A stretch of DNA of 64,000 bases, taken from positions 364,474 to 428,473 of the forward strand of contig NZ_JALEKL010000009.1 in assembly GCF_022768985.1 (NCBI RefSeq), written 5' to 3'. The notes beneath the pieces were generated by a model. It was not told where the DNA came from and ran no database searches. It worked only from the letters and a program-made list of their open reading frames with translations. Below, piece by piece: positions 39,191-49,211 of this stretch (position 1 is its first letter; the number at the start of each line of letters is the position of its first letter). Source of the DNA: Methanosphaera sp. (lineage in GTDB: Archaea > Methanobacteriota > Methanobacteria > Methanobacteriales > Methanobacteriaceae). Position numbers and translations under genes: made by a program.

Positions 39191-40426
39191 CTATTTTACT
39201 TTGTATCTTAGAATACCTGCAATTCCACCAAATGCTTTATCAAGTTGAGTACCTTCTTCTGTTTCAACAGAAATAACTTCAACATGAGTATTTACTTCTT
39301 CGGCAAGTTCAATTAATTCTTCTGCAGTTTCTTGTTCTTTTGCAACTTTCATAACTTCATTACAATTAGAACAACGTTCTTCTTCCTGTTTTTGATGTTG
39401 TCTTAAAGTTTTCTGCATCATATTTCCACATGCAGCACATTCATATGTTAATCTTTTACTTTTAAGATTTTCAGATATGAGAAGTGTTTCAACAGCACCC
39501 ATCTGGAGATTTGTTCTGATCTCTTTTTCACCATAAGATGAAAGACCATTTTCAGATATAAGACCAGTTAAGAATTTCTTCATTAACTTTTTCTCTTTCA
39601 TAATATCCATTTCTTCAAGAGTATCTGCTGATTCATCAATAACTTCACGAATACCAAAATCACCAGTATAGGATGTATCTACAATGTTAATAATTTTATC
39701 ATTAATTTCATAGTTAAGATAATCTCCTTCTACAAAGTCATTTTTAGTATGTCCAGGACCACCAACAAGTACACCTTTAAGTTCATCTTTAAGTGGAAGG
39801 AATGCTTCATCAACATATGAACCAATACGTTTTAGGAACTCGTGAGCTGCAAGTTCAATTACACGGTCAAACCTTCTTTGTGACTGACCCCCAGCTTTAT
39901 GCTTACCAGGTACACCACTAGTTAGGTGTTTTACAATATCTACTCTTTTACCTCTGAGTGTTGCAATTGTAGATTCTTTCCTATCAAGTACAACTACACC
40001 ATATACTTCTTTATATTCAATAATTTGACGAAGTGGTTCAATATAGAATTGACTGTCACAGTGGTAAGTATATGTCTGTACAGGTTCAGGTGGCTGGAAT
40101 ACGTATGTTTCCATTTTTTCTGTTCCTGGTCCACCTCTTGGAATCATACCTACAAACATTACAAGTCCTTTTTCAGGTGGTTTTGGGAAAAGTTTTAGAC
40201 GTTGAATAATTACCTCAATTGCTGATTGTACATTTTTCTTTGTCTGTTTACTTTTAATGTTTGAACTCTGTCCTAGTTCATCTCTCATATGTTTTGCTAC
40301 ATCACTGATCTGTTTTTCAGGTGGTATATATACACTTACAAGTTCTGTTCCACGACCTTTCTTATTTTCAAGCTCTTTTAAAGTCTTTTTAACTTCATAT
40401 AATTCTTTTGAAGATGCATCAGTCAT
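39191..40426 (-). CDS. prf1: peptide chain release factor aRF1
   Basis: A 411-aa class I release factor. Domain 1 has the stop-codon motif NIKS at 56-59; domain 2 has the hydrolysis loop GGQ at 179-181 ([13 protein letters not shown]); domain 3 holds a cysteine mini-domain CAACG...CSNCNE near 335-375. It reads all three stop codons and releases the peptide, with aEF1A as GTPase partner. GAGGT precedes the ATG. It is a single-gene unit. Confidence 0.95.
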   Translation of the reverse strand: MTDASSKELYEVKKTLKELENKKGRGTELVSVYIPPEKQISDVAKHMRDELGQSSNIKSKQTKKNVQSAIEVIIQRLKLFPKPPEKGLVMFVGMIPRGGPGTEKMETYVFQPPEPVQTYTYHCDSQFYIEPLRQIIEYKEVYGVVVLDRKESTIATLRGKRVDIVKHLTSGVPGKHKAGGQSQRRFDRVIELAAHEFLKRIGSYVDEAFLPLKDELKGVLVGGPGHTKNDFVEGDYLNYEINDKIINIVDTSYTGDFGIREVIDESADTLEEMDIMKEKKLMKKFLTGLISENGLSSYGEKEIRTNLQMGAVETLLISENLKSKRLTYECAACGNMMQKTLRQHQKQEEERCSNCNEVMKVAKEQETAEELIELAEEVNTHVEVISVETEEGTQLDKAFGGIAGILRYKVK

Positions 40427-40765
40427 TTAATAGTACCTCTTTTATAGTTTATTTTTTAATGATATAAGATTTAGTTTATATTGTATTTTAAAAATGTAAA
40501 ATTATCTAGTTATAATAATTATTATTCTACTAGCAAAAAGCTATCTGTTGGGTGTTTATGTAGTTGAAAAAATCCTATAAATTTTTTTATTAAATTATAC
40601 TATCATTATATTTATATTTTAATATATTTATTTATTTTCTAAAATTACTTTAAATTATAAAAGTAACTTAAAAGATACATAATAATAATATGAAATCTGT
40701 AAAAAAATAAAGTAGTAATATTTTATTTTAAACATTACAGATAACTTTTTAGGAGAAGAGTATTA
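40427..40765. other. divergent intergenic region aRF1 / pyrH
   Basis: A 339-bp gap with divergent promoters. A less AT-rich patch at 40530-40562 contains TAGC/GCTA pairs and GTTGGGTG; no gene is evident. Confidence 0.45.
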
Positions 40766-41437
40766 ATGCGTATAGTAATTACAATTGGTGGATCAATACT
40801 TCTAAAAGAATATGATTCAAAAAGATTTGAAGAATATGCAGAAGTAATAAGACAATTAAATCAAGAACATGAAATTTTCATTGTAGTTGGTGGAGGAAAA
40901 CCTGCTCGCCAATACATCAGTGTTGTACGAGACATGGGAGAAACAGAATCAATATGTGATGAAATAGGAATTCAAGTAACAAGAATTAATGCAAGACTGT
41001 TACAATGTGCACTTAAAGATATTGCATATCCAGCTATTCCTACAAACTTCCAACAAGCTCTTGAATACTCAGCTACTAATAAAATAGTTATAATGGGTGG
41101 AACAGAACCTGCTCACAGTACAGATGCAGTAGGAAGTATTCTTGCTGAATATGTTGGTGCTGACCTTGTTATTAATGCTACAAGTGTAGATGGTCTTTAT
41201 GATAAAGATCCAAATAAATTTGATGATGCTAAAATGTTTACAGAAGTTACAGCAGATCAACTTATGGAAGTAGTATCAGATAATGATACAAAAGCAGGAA
41301 CTTATGAATTTATTGATAAAACTGCAATTGAAATAATTAAAAGATCATCAATAAAAACCATTATCTTAAATGGTAACAATCCTGAAAATCTTATAACTGC
41401 ACTAAATGAACCTATTGGAACAGTTATTAAAAACTAA
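40766..41437 (+). CDS. pyrH: UMP kinase (archaeal PyrH)
   Basis: A 223-aa amino-acid-kinase-fold enzyme making UDP from UMP. It starts [14 protein letters not shown], has [28 protein letters not shown] and the Asp-rich ATDLVIN-like [16 protein letters not shown]. This is the archaeal form, shorter than bacterial PyrH. TAGGAGAAG lies before the ATG. The Zn-ribbon protein gene follows 34 bp later. Confidence 0.93.
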   Translation: MRIVITIGGSILLKEYDSKRFEEYAEVIRQLNQEHEIFIVVGGGKPARQYISVVRDMGETESICDEIGIQVTRINARLLQCALKDIAYPAIPTNFQQALEYSATNKIVIMGGTEPAHSTDAVGSILAEYVGADLVINATSVDGLYDKDPNKFDDAKMFTEVTADQLMEVVSDNDTKAGTYEFIDKTAIEIIKRSSIKTIILNGNNPENLITALNEPIGTVIKN

Positions 41438-41471
41438 GAATAATAAAATATTAATGGAGATTTGAATAAAA

Positions 41472-41666
41472 ATGGCAGTAGAAGCTCACAAACACTGTGC
41501 AATATGTGGACAACCTATACCTTTATCTGAATCATTTTGTTCTGATAAATGTGAAGAACAATACAGAGCAAGACAAAAACAAATGGCAAAACAAAGAAAA
41601 ATTCTTTATGCAGTAATTGCTATATTTGTTGTAATCTATCTTGTAATGATGATAGGTAAAATGTAG
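41472..41666 (+). CDS. small DUF2116-type zinc-ribbon membrane protein
   Basis: A 64-aa protein. An N-terminal treble-clef-like zinc ribbon CAICGQPIPLSESFCSDKCEEQY (four Cys) is followed by a basic helix and a C-terminal transmembrane segment (ILYAVIAIFVVIYLVMMIG). The same layout occurs widely in Methanobacteria; the function is unknown. It probably shares a transcript with pyrH. Confidence 0.8.
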   Translation: MAVEAHKHCAICGQPIPLSESFCSDKCEEQYRARQKQMAKQRKILYAVIAIFVVIYLVMMIGKM

Positions 41667-41670
41667 ATAA

Positions 41671-41705
41671 ACACCACTTTAACCCTTTTTTTACTTTTTT
41701 TTATA
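41671..41705 (+). terminator. terminator after the zinc-ribbon gene
   Basis: ACACCACTTTAACCC followed by T runs begins four bases past the stop. Confidence 0.55.
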
Positions 41706-41804
41706 TAATTTAATTTTTCTAAAATAAGCTTCAACTAAAAAAAATGGAGGTTATGGGAGATTAAATATTTTAAAAAATATGATTAATTAAACATATAACT
41801 TAAT

Positions 41805-42422
41805 CTATTTCTTATGATTTAATTCATTGAAATATATAATATCATCACATATCCTTTCAAGTAAGTTCATATCATGGCTTACCGCCAATATGCCAACATT
41901 ATTTTTTCTACAATGATTAATTACAGACGTCCAAATTTGTGCTTGTGTTATTGCATCAAGCATTGTTGTAATTTCATCAGCAACAATAAACTTTGTCTTT
42001 GGATTAAGTGATCTTAGTATACTAAATCTTTGAAGTTCTCCACCTGAGAGTTCTGATGGATAACGTTTAAGCCATTCTTTTTTTATACCAAATTCATCTA
42101 GTACATCCTGTGGTGGATTCCATGATTCTGTAAGTATCTTACCCATATTCCATCGTGGATTCATAACCTTTTCAGGGTGCTGATAGATAAGTTGCACAGG
42201 ATTAAATTCTTTTGATGAAATTTCCTCTCCATTTACTGTTACAGATCCTGTGTAGTTATCAATGAAGTTTGTAATAATTTTACCAAATGTTGTTTTTCCA
42301 GATCCACTATCTCCAAAAAGACCAACAATTGAGTTATTATCCATCTGAAAGTTAATATCTTCTATTATATTTACATTCTTTTTATATCCAAATGTTATAT
42401 TTTCAGCTTTTAAAATATCCAT
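41805..42422 (-). CDS. peptide/nickel ABC transporter ATP-binding protein (DppF/NikE-like)
   Basis: A 205-aa ABC ATPase with Walker A GDSGSGKTT (about 36-44), the signature LSGGELQR, Walker B FIVADEITTMLD and the switch His in VSHD. It lacks the C-terminal oligopeptide-binding extension of longer DppF proteins. It is the last gene of a five-gene import operon and follows the partner ATPase by 2 bp. Confidence 0.88.
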   Translation of the reverse strand: MDILKAENITFGYKKNVNIIEDINFQMDNNSIVGLFGDSGSGKTTFGKIITNFIDNYTGSVTVNGEEISSKEFNPVQLIYQHPEKVMNPRWNMGKILTESWNPPQDVLDEFGIKKEWLKRYPSELSGGELQRFSILRSLNPKTKFIVADEITTMLDAITQAQIWTSVINHCRKNNVGILAVSHDMNLLERICDDIIYFNELNHKK

Positions 42423-42424
42423 TA

Positions 42425-43390
42425 TTAACTCTCTCCTTCATCTTCTATTTGTGGGTGGAAACATCTGATCATACGTCCATTTAATTCTATAAGATCTGGT
42501 AGTTCATCTATACATTGTTGTGTTTTATATGGACAGTTATCACTATATGGACATCCTTTTGGTATTTCATTGTATGATGGTTGTTGTCCTAGTGTTAATT
42601 TAAATTCATTTTCAGGAAGTGCTAGTGATAATGCCTTTGTATATGGATGATATAACCTCTTAGCATCAGATGTGAAATTAGATGTATCTGTTATTTCAAC
42701 TACATATCCAAGATATAGTATTGCAATTCTATCACTACATCTTAGTGCTGTGTTTATATCGTGTGTAATTAGTATTAATCCTACACCTTGCTCTTTAAGT
42801 TCTATTAAATCATTTATAGTTTCATCTATTGCTGGTTGATCAAGTCCTGGTGTTGGTTCATCTGCAATTATGATTTCTGGATCATTAAGAAGTGCTGTTG
42901 AAAGAAGAACTTTACGTGCCATACCACCAGAAAGTTGGAATGGATACATATCATCAACTTCAGGGCTAAGACCATATCTGTCAAATATTTCTCTTTGCTT
43001 TTGTGATTTTTGTGCATATAATTCTTTGTCATCTTCTGAAACATTACCAATTGCCTGTTTTTTTATCTTCATTAATGGATTTAGATAATTTACAGACTGT
43101 GGTATGAGACTTATTTTATCTCCACGTATTTCTTCTTTAATTTCTTGTGTTAGATCCTCACCTTTATACTTCATTACACCTTCTGTATGTGCATTTTCAG
43201 GAAGTATTCCAAGAAGTGATTGTGCAAGAAGACTTTTTCCAGAACCACTAGATCCAAGTATTGCTAGTATTTCATGATCATGAAGATCAAGTGAAAGATC
43301 AGATATTACTCGTAGATCTTTCTGCTGTAGTCCTTTAAAGTACTGTCTAAATGATATTGAAAGATGTTCTACTTTTAATAATTCGCTCAT
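42425..43390 (-). CDS. peptide/nickel ABC transporter ATP-binding protein (DppD/NikD-like)
   Basis: About 321 aa. It has Walker A GSSGSGKSLLAQ, signature LSGGMARKV, Walker B IIIADEPTPGLD, and the family's C-terminal oligo_HPY region with CPYSDNCPYKTQQC, whose Cys residues resemble those binding Fe-S or metal in this group. An in-frame TTG lies 9 bp upstream but only two bases from the GAGG site; the ATG at 43390 fits better. It pairs with the next gene as the ATPase dimer. Confidence 0.9.
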   Translation of the reverse strand: MSELLKVEHLSISFRQYFKGLQQKDLRVISDLSLDLHDHEILAILGSSGSGKSLLAQSLLGILPENAHTEGVMKYKGEDLTQEIKEEIRGDKISLIPQSVNYLNPLMKIKKQAIGNVSEDDKELYAQKSQKQREIFDRYGLSPEVDDMYPFQLSGGMARKVLLSTALLNDPEIIIADEPTPGLDQPAIDETINDLIELKEQGVGLILITHDINTALRCSDRIAILYLGYVVEITDTSNFTSDAKRLYHPYTKALSLALPENEFKLTLGQQPSYNEIPKGCPYSDNCPYKTQQCIDELPDLIELNGRMIRCFHPQIEDEGES

Positions 43391-43408
43391 AAATATCAAA
43401 TCCTCGTT

Positions 43409-44266
43409 CTATGTATTTGCACTCTGTGGATCGAGTAGTTTATGTACATTTTCTCCTATTAAGTCAAAGATTAATACAAGAAGTAGTAGTGAAAGTCCTG
43501 GGAATACTGCAAGCCACCAACATCCAACACTGAAGTATTTCATAGCTTCAGATAATATAATTCCTATTGCAGGTTCATGTGGTGATAGACCAAATCCAAG
43601 GAATGATATACTTGCTTCGTGCATAATTGCATGAGGGAATACTAATATAAGTCCTACTATTACCTGTGATACTACAAGTGGTAGGATGTGTTTTTTTGCT
43701 ATCCACCATTTAGATTTTCCTAGTTGTTGTGATAATTTCACATAATCTGTTGCTTTTATCTGTTTTATTTCAGCTCTCAGTACACGTGCAAGAGGTGTCC
43801 AGTGTGTAAGTCCTATTCCCATTACTACTCCATAGAGTCCTGTACCAAAAGCTAGTGATACAAGCATTATAAGAAGTATGTGTGGTATTGATCCGAAGAG
43901 ATCAATTACAAGTGCTACTGCTTCATCTACTACTTTGTTTATACTTGAAAGTATTCCAAGTACTATTGCAATTACTGTTGTAAGTAAAGATGTTAACATT
44001 CCAACAAATATACTTATTCCAAGTCCTAGTATTGTACGTGTAAACATGTCACGTCCCATCCAATCTGTTCCAAAGATATGTTCAAGTGATGGTGGTTGAT
44101 TTATGTTTGCAAAGTTTATTGTAAGTGTAGAATCTGAATTTAAAAATAAACTTGTTAATATTATTGAGAAAAATAACAATGCTGCTACTACTAGAATTAC
44201 TATTGTTTTTGTTCTTAGATTTGCATTGTATAGTGTCCAAATCTTCTTATTTTCTTTATTTGTCAA
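43409..44266 (-). CDS. peptide/nickel ABC transporter permease (DppC/NikC-like)
   Basis: About 285 aa with six predicted helices and the inner-membrane EAA loop (ISFLGFGLSPHEPAIGIIL). An N-terminal segment carries FGTDWMGRDMFTRTILG, typical of DppC. The frame has ATG at 44275, but GGAG lies only two bases before it; the TTG at 44266, ten bases after GGAG, is the likelier start. The gene overlaps the end of the upstream permease either way, indicating coupling. Confidence 0.9.
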   Translation of the reverse strand: MTNKENKKIWTLYNANLRTKTIVILVVAALLFFSIILTSLFLNSDSTLTINFANINQPPSLEHIFGTDWMGRDMFTRTILGLGISIFVGMLTSLLTTVIAIVLGILSSINKVVDEAVALVIDLFGSIPHILLIMLVSLAFGTGLYGVVMGIGLTHWTPLARVLRAEIKQIKATDYVKLSQQLGKSKWWIAKKHILPLVVSQVIVGLILVFPHAIMHEASISFLGFGLSPHEPAIGIILSEAMKYFSVGCWWLAVFPGLSLLLLVLIFDLIGENVHKLLDPQSANT

Positions 44267-45245
44267 TTTGTTCATTCTCCTTAATTCTTGGATCTACAAA
44301 GTAGTATAGTATATCTGCAATTAAGTTTCCTGCAAATACAAATACTGCACTTATTAATACTATTGCAAGAAGCAATGGTACATCACTTTGAAGTCCTGCT
44401 TGTACTGCTGTTTGTCCGAGTCCTGGATATGAAAATACTTGTTCAACTAGTACTGCTCCTCCAAATAATTCACTAAATGATAAAAATTGTAGTGTAATTG
44501 CAGGTAGTAGTATGTTTCTTAGTGTTTGTCTTTCTATTAAGTTCCATCCTTTTTCTCCTCTTGCTTTTGCAAAGAGTACATAGTCTGATGAGAGTACATC
44601 TACAAGTTCATTTCTTGTATATAATGCTATTGGTGCTACTCCTACCAGACTTAGTGTTAGTGCTGGTAGTACCATACATGATAGCCATTGCCATATTGTT
44701 GCATTTGAATTAAGTGTTGATATTGGTACACCAAGTCCTACTGGGAACCATCCAAGTTGTACTGCAAATATTATTATCAGCAACATTCCTATCCAAAATG
44801 ATGGTGCTGATTGTAAAATATAACAGTAAGTTTTTACTGCTCTATCAATCCATGAATCCTTATTTTTCCCTGCAAGGATTCCAAGGACTATTCCAATAAT
44901 ACCACTAATTATCCATGACACTGCAAGTAAAACTAATGATGCCATGAATTTCTGTCCAATTACCTCTACTACAGGTACACGATATATTAAAGATACTCCA
45001 AGATTTCCTGTTAGCACCATTGACAACCAATTGAAAATCTTAGTTGTTAGTGGTTGACCAACACCCCAATACTGCTCTAGCATAGCTCTCTGGGCTGCTG
45101 TAACACTTGCCTCTTTTAGGTATGCATTAACAGGATCTATAGGAGACATTTCAAGAAGTATAAAACTAAATATTGCAACTGCAAGCATTAGTAAAATAAA
45201 ATGAATTGCCTTATTTCTTATAAATTCCAACATTTTTTTATTCAT
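44256..45245 (-). CDS. peptide/nickel ABC transporter permease (DppB/NikB-like)
   Basis: A 329-aa integral membrane protein with six helices. It starts with the DppB-type first helix, has LLEMSPIDPVNAYL, and the EAA loop near FSELFGGAVLVEQVFSYPGLGQ. It forms the channel with the DppC-like protein. A 471-bp gap with one copy of the 177-bp element lies between it and the binding-protein gene, so it probably has its own promoter. Confidence 0.9.
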   Translation of the reverse strand: MNKKMLEFIRNKAIHFILLMLAVAIFSFILLEMSPIDPVNAYLKEASVTAAQRAMLEQYWGVGQPLTTKIFNWLSMVLTGNLGVSLIYRVPVVEVIGQKFMASLVLLAVSWIISGIIGIVLGILAGKNKDSWIDRAVKTYCYILQSAPSFWIGMLLIIIFAVQLGWFPVGLGVPISTLNSNATIWQWLSCMVLPALTLSLVGVAPIALYTRNELVDVLSSDYVLFAKARGEKGWNLIERQTLRNILLPAITLQFLSFSELFGGAVLVEQVFSYPGLGQTAVQAGLQSDVPLLLAIVLISAVFVFAGNLIADILYYFVDPRIKENEQIDK

Positions 45246-45716
45246 AAAATCACTTATAAATTTCCATAAGCCTATTTTTCTAAAATATACACCTATTCCA
45301 TCATTAATATAACTAGTTTTACTTCAATTGTCTTCTAAATAACATAAATTATTTTTTTTGTTTATTTCAGAGCATATTCTTTTAGAAGATAAGTTGCATA
45401 ACTACTATTTTTTTAAATATTTTAGAAAAATTGAAAATTGTTAATACTTTATTGATTAAATAAACAATATTTGTAATACTTAATTAAATAAATGTATTAC
45501 TAAAATTATATTTAATAAAAATAATATATAAAAGTTATCTAAATGAGCTCCATAAGATCTATAAAGACCAAATAGAGTAATACAAAATATATAAAAAATA
45601 GCTAAAAAGTAATACTTTTTAATAAAATCATAATAAAAATCATAAAAATAAAAGGAGATTAAAAAAAATAAATGGAGTTAAAAAATAAATAAACTCCATT
45701 ATTTTCCTAAGAAGAC
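45246..45716. other. intergenic region with regulatory element copy 1
   Basis: A 471-bp gap between the binding-protein gene and the permease genes. It holds copy 1 of the 177-bp element; the rest is AT-rich without coding signal. Confidence 0.7.
45440..45615 (-). promoter_or_regulatory. regulatory element, copy 1 (upstream of permease genes)
   Basis: The boxes are GTTAATAC (45440), GTAATAC (45473), GTATTAC (45494), GTAATAC (45577) and GTAATAC (45609). A minus-strand TATA box AACTTTTATATA is at 45525-45536. The pair at 45473 and 45494 is a perfect inverted repeat with a 14-base spacer located about where transcription should start, the classic repressor position. The permease gene starts about 195 bp downstream. 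Confidence 0.7.
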
Positions 45717-47339
45717 CTATTTATCAACACGTTTCCATTCACAAATATTTTGTAGATAATCTTGTGGCATAGTTGGTGGTGTACCCATATCAATATCATC
45801 ACCTACAAAGTAGCAATGATTATAATCTACAATCCATAACCATGAAGCTTCAGCAGCAGGACCAAATCCATTGTTTGAATCAATATATGCTGCTTTTGCC
45901 CAAAGATCATTTGATGCATTAAGATCTGTTGTTGTCATAGCCTGATCTAATACTGAATCAACTTCACTATTGCTATATGCACCAGGATTCATATAATTAT
46001 CCTCTGTATAGTTTTCTTTTGAATGATACTGTTGATATACTGTTTTATATGGATCTTCTGATGATTGTTGGAAAACAACAGGACTATTATACATATTTTT
46101 ATAAATTGTATCCCAATCTGTTCCTTCAAGTTCAACTTCAATTCCTAAGTTTTTAGCTTGTTCTTTTACAACAGTTGCTAGTGATTGTCTGTCCATGTTT
46201 TTAGCACTGTAGTATAGTTTAAAGGAAGCTTTTAATCCATTTTTCTCTCTTATTCCATCACCATCTGAGTCAACCCATCCACCTTCATCTAAAACTTTTT
46301 TAGCTTCATCAACTTGATTATCTTTTACTTTAGCAGCATCATTGCTGTAAGCTCTTAAGTCAATTCCTGTTGAATCTGGTGTTGCATGACCTTGATATAC
46401 AGTATTTGCAATTTCTTCTCTGTTAATACCAATGTTTAAAGCTTCTCTTATTGCTGGATCTGCTGTTACATTGTTACCTACAGGATTTCCTTGATCTGTT
46501 TTTTCACCTGTATCATTAAGGAATGGTAATGATATACCTTGTGCTCTTGAACCTTTATATTCAACCATATGATATCCATCAATTTTTTGATCTAGATTCA
46601 TAAATGATGCTTGTACAACATCTGCTTGTTTTGATTTTGCATATTCTATTGCATTATCCTCTTCAGGGAAGAGCATTGTTATCTGTTTAAAGTATGGTTT
46701 TTGACCATAGTAGTTTTCATTTTCAACAAATATTGCTTGCTGTCCTTTATCCCATTGTTTAAGTTTGTATGGACCTGTTCCTATTGGATTTTTACCGTAT
46801 GTTTCATTATTATATCCTTTTTCAGGTACAATTCCTATGTATCTTAATGAGTATATGAATGTTGATTGTGGTTTTTTAAGTGTAAATTCTACTGTTGTAT
46901 CATTTAGTGCTGTTGCATGATCAAGGTTACTCATATCAAGTTCTGAGTTACTTGTTCTTGCTTCATTAAATGTAAATGCTACATCTGATGCTTTAAGTGA
47001 ATCATTGTTTGAAAATTTTACGTCATCTCTTATATCTACTGTCCATTTTAGTCCATCTGAACTTATATTATATCCTGTTGCTAAGTCATTTTTAATGTTT
47101 CCATCTTTATCTGAGTTAAATAAAGTACTTTGAATGAGTGGATTAAAATTTATGTGTCCACATCCCCAACCTGTAAGTGGGTTAAATCCAGCTTCTGGCT
47201 CACCTGCATGGTTGATTGATGTTACAACCAGGTGTGTTGGGTCGTTATCTTTTACTCCTCCAAATAAAGATGCTGCTATTGCTACAATTACAACTACTGC
47301 TATAACTGCTACTATTGCATATTTATACTTCTTTTGCAT
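45717..47339 (-). CDS. ABC transporter substrate-binding protein, family 5 (peptide/nickel)
   Basis: A 540-aa extracytoplasmic binding protein. The N-terminus (KKYKYAIVAVIAVVVIVAIAASLFGG) is a signal or membrane anchor without a lipobox Cys. Family 5 features are clear: GFNPLTGWG...FNPLIQSTLF, DIRDDVKFSN, DVAFTFNEAR, NPIGTGPYKLKQW and AIREALNIGINREEIA. Ligands of this family are oligopeptides, nickel or nickel chelates; a methanogen's high nickel need makes nickel attractive, but sequence alone does not decide. GGAG lies 12 bases before the ATG, and element copy 2 lies upstream. Confidence 0.88.
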   Translation of the reverse strand: MQKKYKYAIVAVIAVVVIVAIAASLFGGVKDNDPTHLVVTSINHAGEPEAGFNPLTGWGCGHINFNPLIQSTLFNSDKDGNIKNDLATGYNISSDGLKWTVDIRDDVKFSNNDSLKASDVAFTFNEARTSNSELDMSNLDHATALNDTTVEFTLKKPQSTFIYSLRYIGIVPEKGYNNETYGKNPIGTGPYKLKQWDKGQQAIFVENENYYGQKPYFKQITMLFPEEDNAIEYAKSKQADVVQASFMNLDQKIDGYHMVEYKGSRAQGISLPFLNDTGEKTDQGNPVGNNVTADPAIREALNIGINREEIANTVYQGHATPDSTGIDLRAYSNDAAKVKDNQVDEAKKVLDEGGWVDSDGDGIREKNGLKASFKLYYSAKNMDRQSLATVVKEQAKNLGIEVELEGTDWDTIYKNMYNSPVVFQQSSEDPYKTVYQQYHSKENYTEDNYMNPGAYSNSEVDSVLDQAMTTTDLNASNDLWAKAAYIDSNNGFGPAAEASWLWIVDYNHCYFVGDDIDMGTPPTMPQDYLQNICEWKRVDK

Positions 47340-47483
47340 TTTCTTTTGCAGCTCCTTGTTTTATATAATTGAAAGATTTTTTTCTATAATGTTTTTAAGT
47401 ATATTGTTTTATTAAGTGAAAATAAATTTATTGAGATTATCTAACTAGACTTTTTTTTTGAAAAGTTAGAAAAATTGAAAAGT

Positions 47484-47660
47484 GTTAATACTTTTTGGAT
47501 TAATTAAACAATATTTGTAATACCTTTTTAGATATTTGTATTACTATATGAATATATAAAAAAAGTAGTATATAAAAGTTACCTAAATGAGCCTCTATTA
47601 GGTCTATAAACACCATATAGAGTAATACAAAATATATGAAAAATAGATAAAAAGTAATAC
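47484..47660 (-). promoter_or_regulatory. regulatory element, copy 2 (upstream of binding-protein gene)
   Basis: The boxes GTTAATAC (47484), GTAATAC (47517), GTATTAC (47538), GTAATAC (47622) and GTAATAC (47654) have the same spacing as in copy 1 apart from one inserted base. The minus-strand TATA box is at 47569-47580. The 47517/47538 pair is a perfect inverted repeat with a 14-base spacer. The binding-protein gene starts 145 bp downstream. Confidence 0.72.
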
Positions 47661-48156
47661 TAATTATAAAAATAATCATAAAAAGAAATTATTTGATAAA
47701 AAAAAAGGATAAACTTGAAAAAAATAATTTCAAGTAATTCTTTATATTCTATATTTGTCCACAATATTTTTTTAAGAGGTATTTTAAGTTAAATGATTTC
47801 CCATTTAAAAAAAAATAACATTATCTAGTATTATTTAGAGTTTAGTTAGTTTATAATTTAAACTTCATTTACATATTTCCTGTTACTATGTCAAAATTTA
47901 CTACATTTTTTTATTTGAAATAAAAAGTTCATAATTAGTCAAATTTATTTCATATATTTTTTTTAACTTATCTGATTATCGGGGATTTTAGAAAGATTAT
48001 CATCACTTATGAACTTCTAATAAAATTTTATCAAACCATACCACTTCAATGATTGATAAATGTGCATTAAATATTTGATTTTTCGAATTGTTCCAATAGA
48101 TTTTCCTATTTTTATAGCTGAAGTTTCTCATTTATGTTTTTTGAAAATTATTTTAT

Positions 48157-48333
48157 GTTAATAATTTTTCATCAATTAAGTTATATTTAATAATACTTTT
48201 TTACTAAAAAGTATTACTACTACTATATCTAAAAGTACTACTATATAAAAGTTACTAAAATAAGCCCCCATAAGGTCTATAAACGCCAGATAGAGTAATA
48301 AAAAAAATATTAAAAATAGCAAAAAAGTAATAA
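48157..48333 (-). promoter_or_regulatory. regulatory element, copy 3 (partly decayed)
   Basis: Boxes are at the same offsets as copy 2 but several have changed: GTTAATAA (48157), ATAATAC (48190), GTATTAC (48211), GTAATAA (48295), GTAATAA (48327). The TATA box AACTTTTATATA is intact at 48242-48253. No intact gene follows it on the minus strand. Confidence 0.65.
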
Positions 48334-48419
48334 CACATAATAAAATCAAAAAAAATACCTAAAATAAATACATAAAAAATAAAATCTAAGAAAATAAGTT
48401 AAATTATAATAAAAGTTAG

Positions 48420-48502
<83 letters not shown>

Positions 48503-48647
48503 AAATAAAAATAAATTAATTTTAATAATTAAAACTATTAAAGTATATTACTATATATTATAGTAATCCTTTATATAGTTTTCTATCGTCTGAGTATAAT
48601 TTCATTCAACAATCAATCTAAAAAATGAAAATATGAAATCACCAAAC

Positions 48648-48956
48648 TTAGGATTTAAGTTCGATTTCAATACTTACATTATCAGGAACATTCACTTTCA
48701 TAACTTGTCTCATAGCACGTTCATCAGCTTCGATGCCTACAAGACGTTTGTGAATTCTTAATTCCCATTTTTCCCATGTAGCTTTTCCTTCACCATCAGG
48801 ACTTTTTCTTGTTGGTACAACAAGTTTTTTAGTTGGTAAAGGGATAGGACCGGATAAATCTACACCAGTTCTTTCAGCTATACTTTTAAGTTGATTACAT
48901 ACATCTGCAATCTTTTCAGGATCTGTTCCGGTTAATTTAATTCTAGCTTTGTTCAT
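48648..48956 (-). CDS. rpsJ: ribosomal protein uS10
   Basis: A 102-aa small-subunit protein, also the NusE partner in transcription. The family core [20 protein letters not shown], then [21 protein letters not shown], is present at full length. It is the last protein gene of the translation cluster, following EF-1alpha by about 255 bp, as is standard in archaea. AAGGAGAAT precedes the ATG. Confidence 0.96.
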   Translation of the reverse strand: MNKARIKLTGTDPEKIADVCNQLKSIAERTGVDLSGPIPLPTKKLVVPTRKSPDGEGKATWEKWELRIHKRLVGIEADERAMRQVMKVNVPDNVSIEIELKS

Positions 48957-49211
48957 TAATAATTCTCCTTAAAAAACTAATAAAACCCATTAATTAAAAA
49001 ATAAATAAAAAGAATTACTTTATATTTTCCTAAAAAAAATGAAAACTACACAAGATAACAACTAATAAATTAAATTACATTCCAATAAAAACACTTACAT
49101 GAATTTTATTAAAAAGATCTAAAAAAGTAATTGTTAGGAATTATGTGTAAGTTGACATACTAATTTTTTTATCTAAAAAAGAAAAAATATAAGTAAAAAA
49201 ATTTATTTTAC

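Larger units (their letters stand above)
47340..48419. other. 1.08-kb intergenic region with element copies 2 and 3
   Basis: It contains two copies of the 177-bp element (47484-47660 and 48157-48333). Between them, 47740-48150 is less AT-biased than typical spacer and reads on the minus strand as short broken frames (for example 42 codons ending near 48018), as if a gene once driven by copy 3 has decayed. No intact gene is present. Confidence 0.6.

Noticed and set aside
48018..48146. 42-codon frame on the minus strand between element copies 2 and 3
   Set aside because: No ribosome site and no recognised motif; better read as part of a decayed region than as a gene.
45440..48333. The three-fold repeat as a CRISPR or insertion-sequence remnant
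   Set aside because: Copies are 177 bp, far apart, start with no terminal inverted repeats and contain promoter motifs; there are no spacers, cas genes or transposase.
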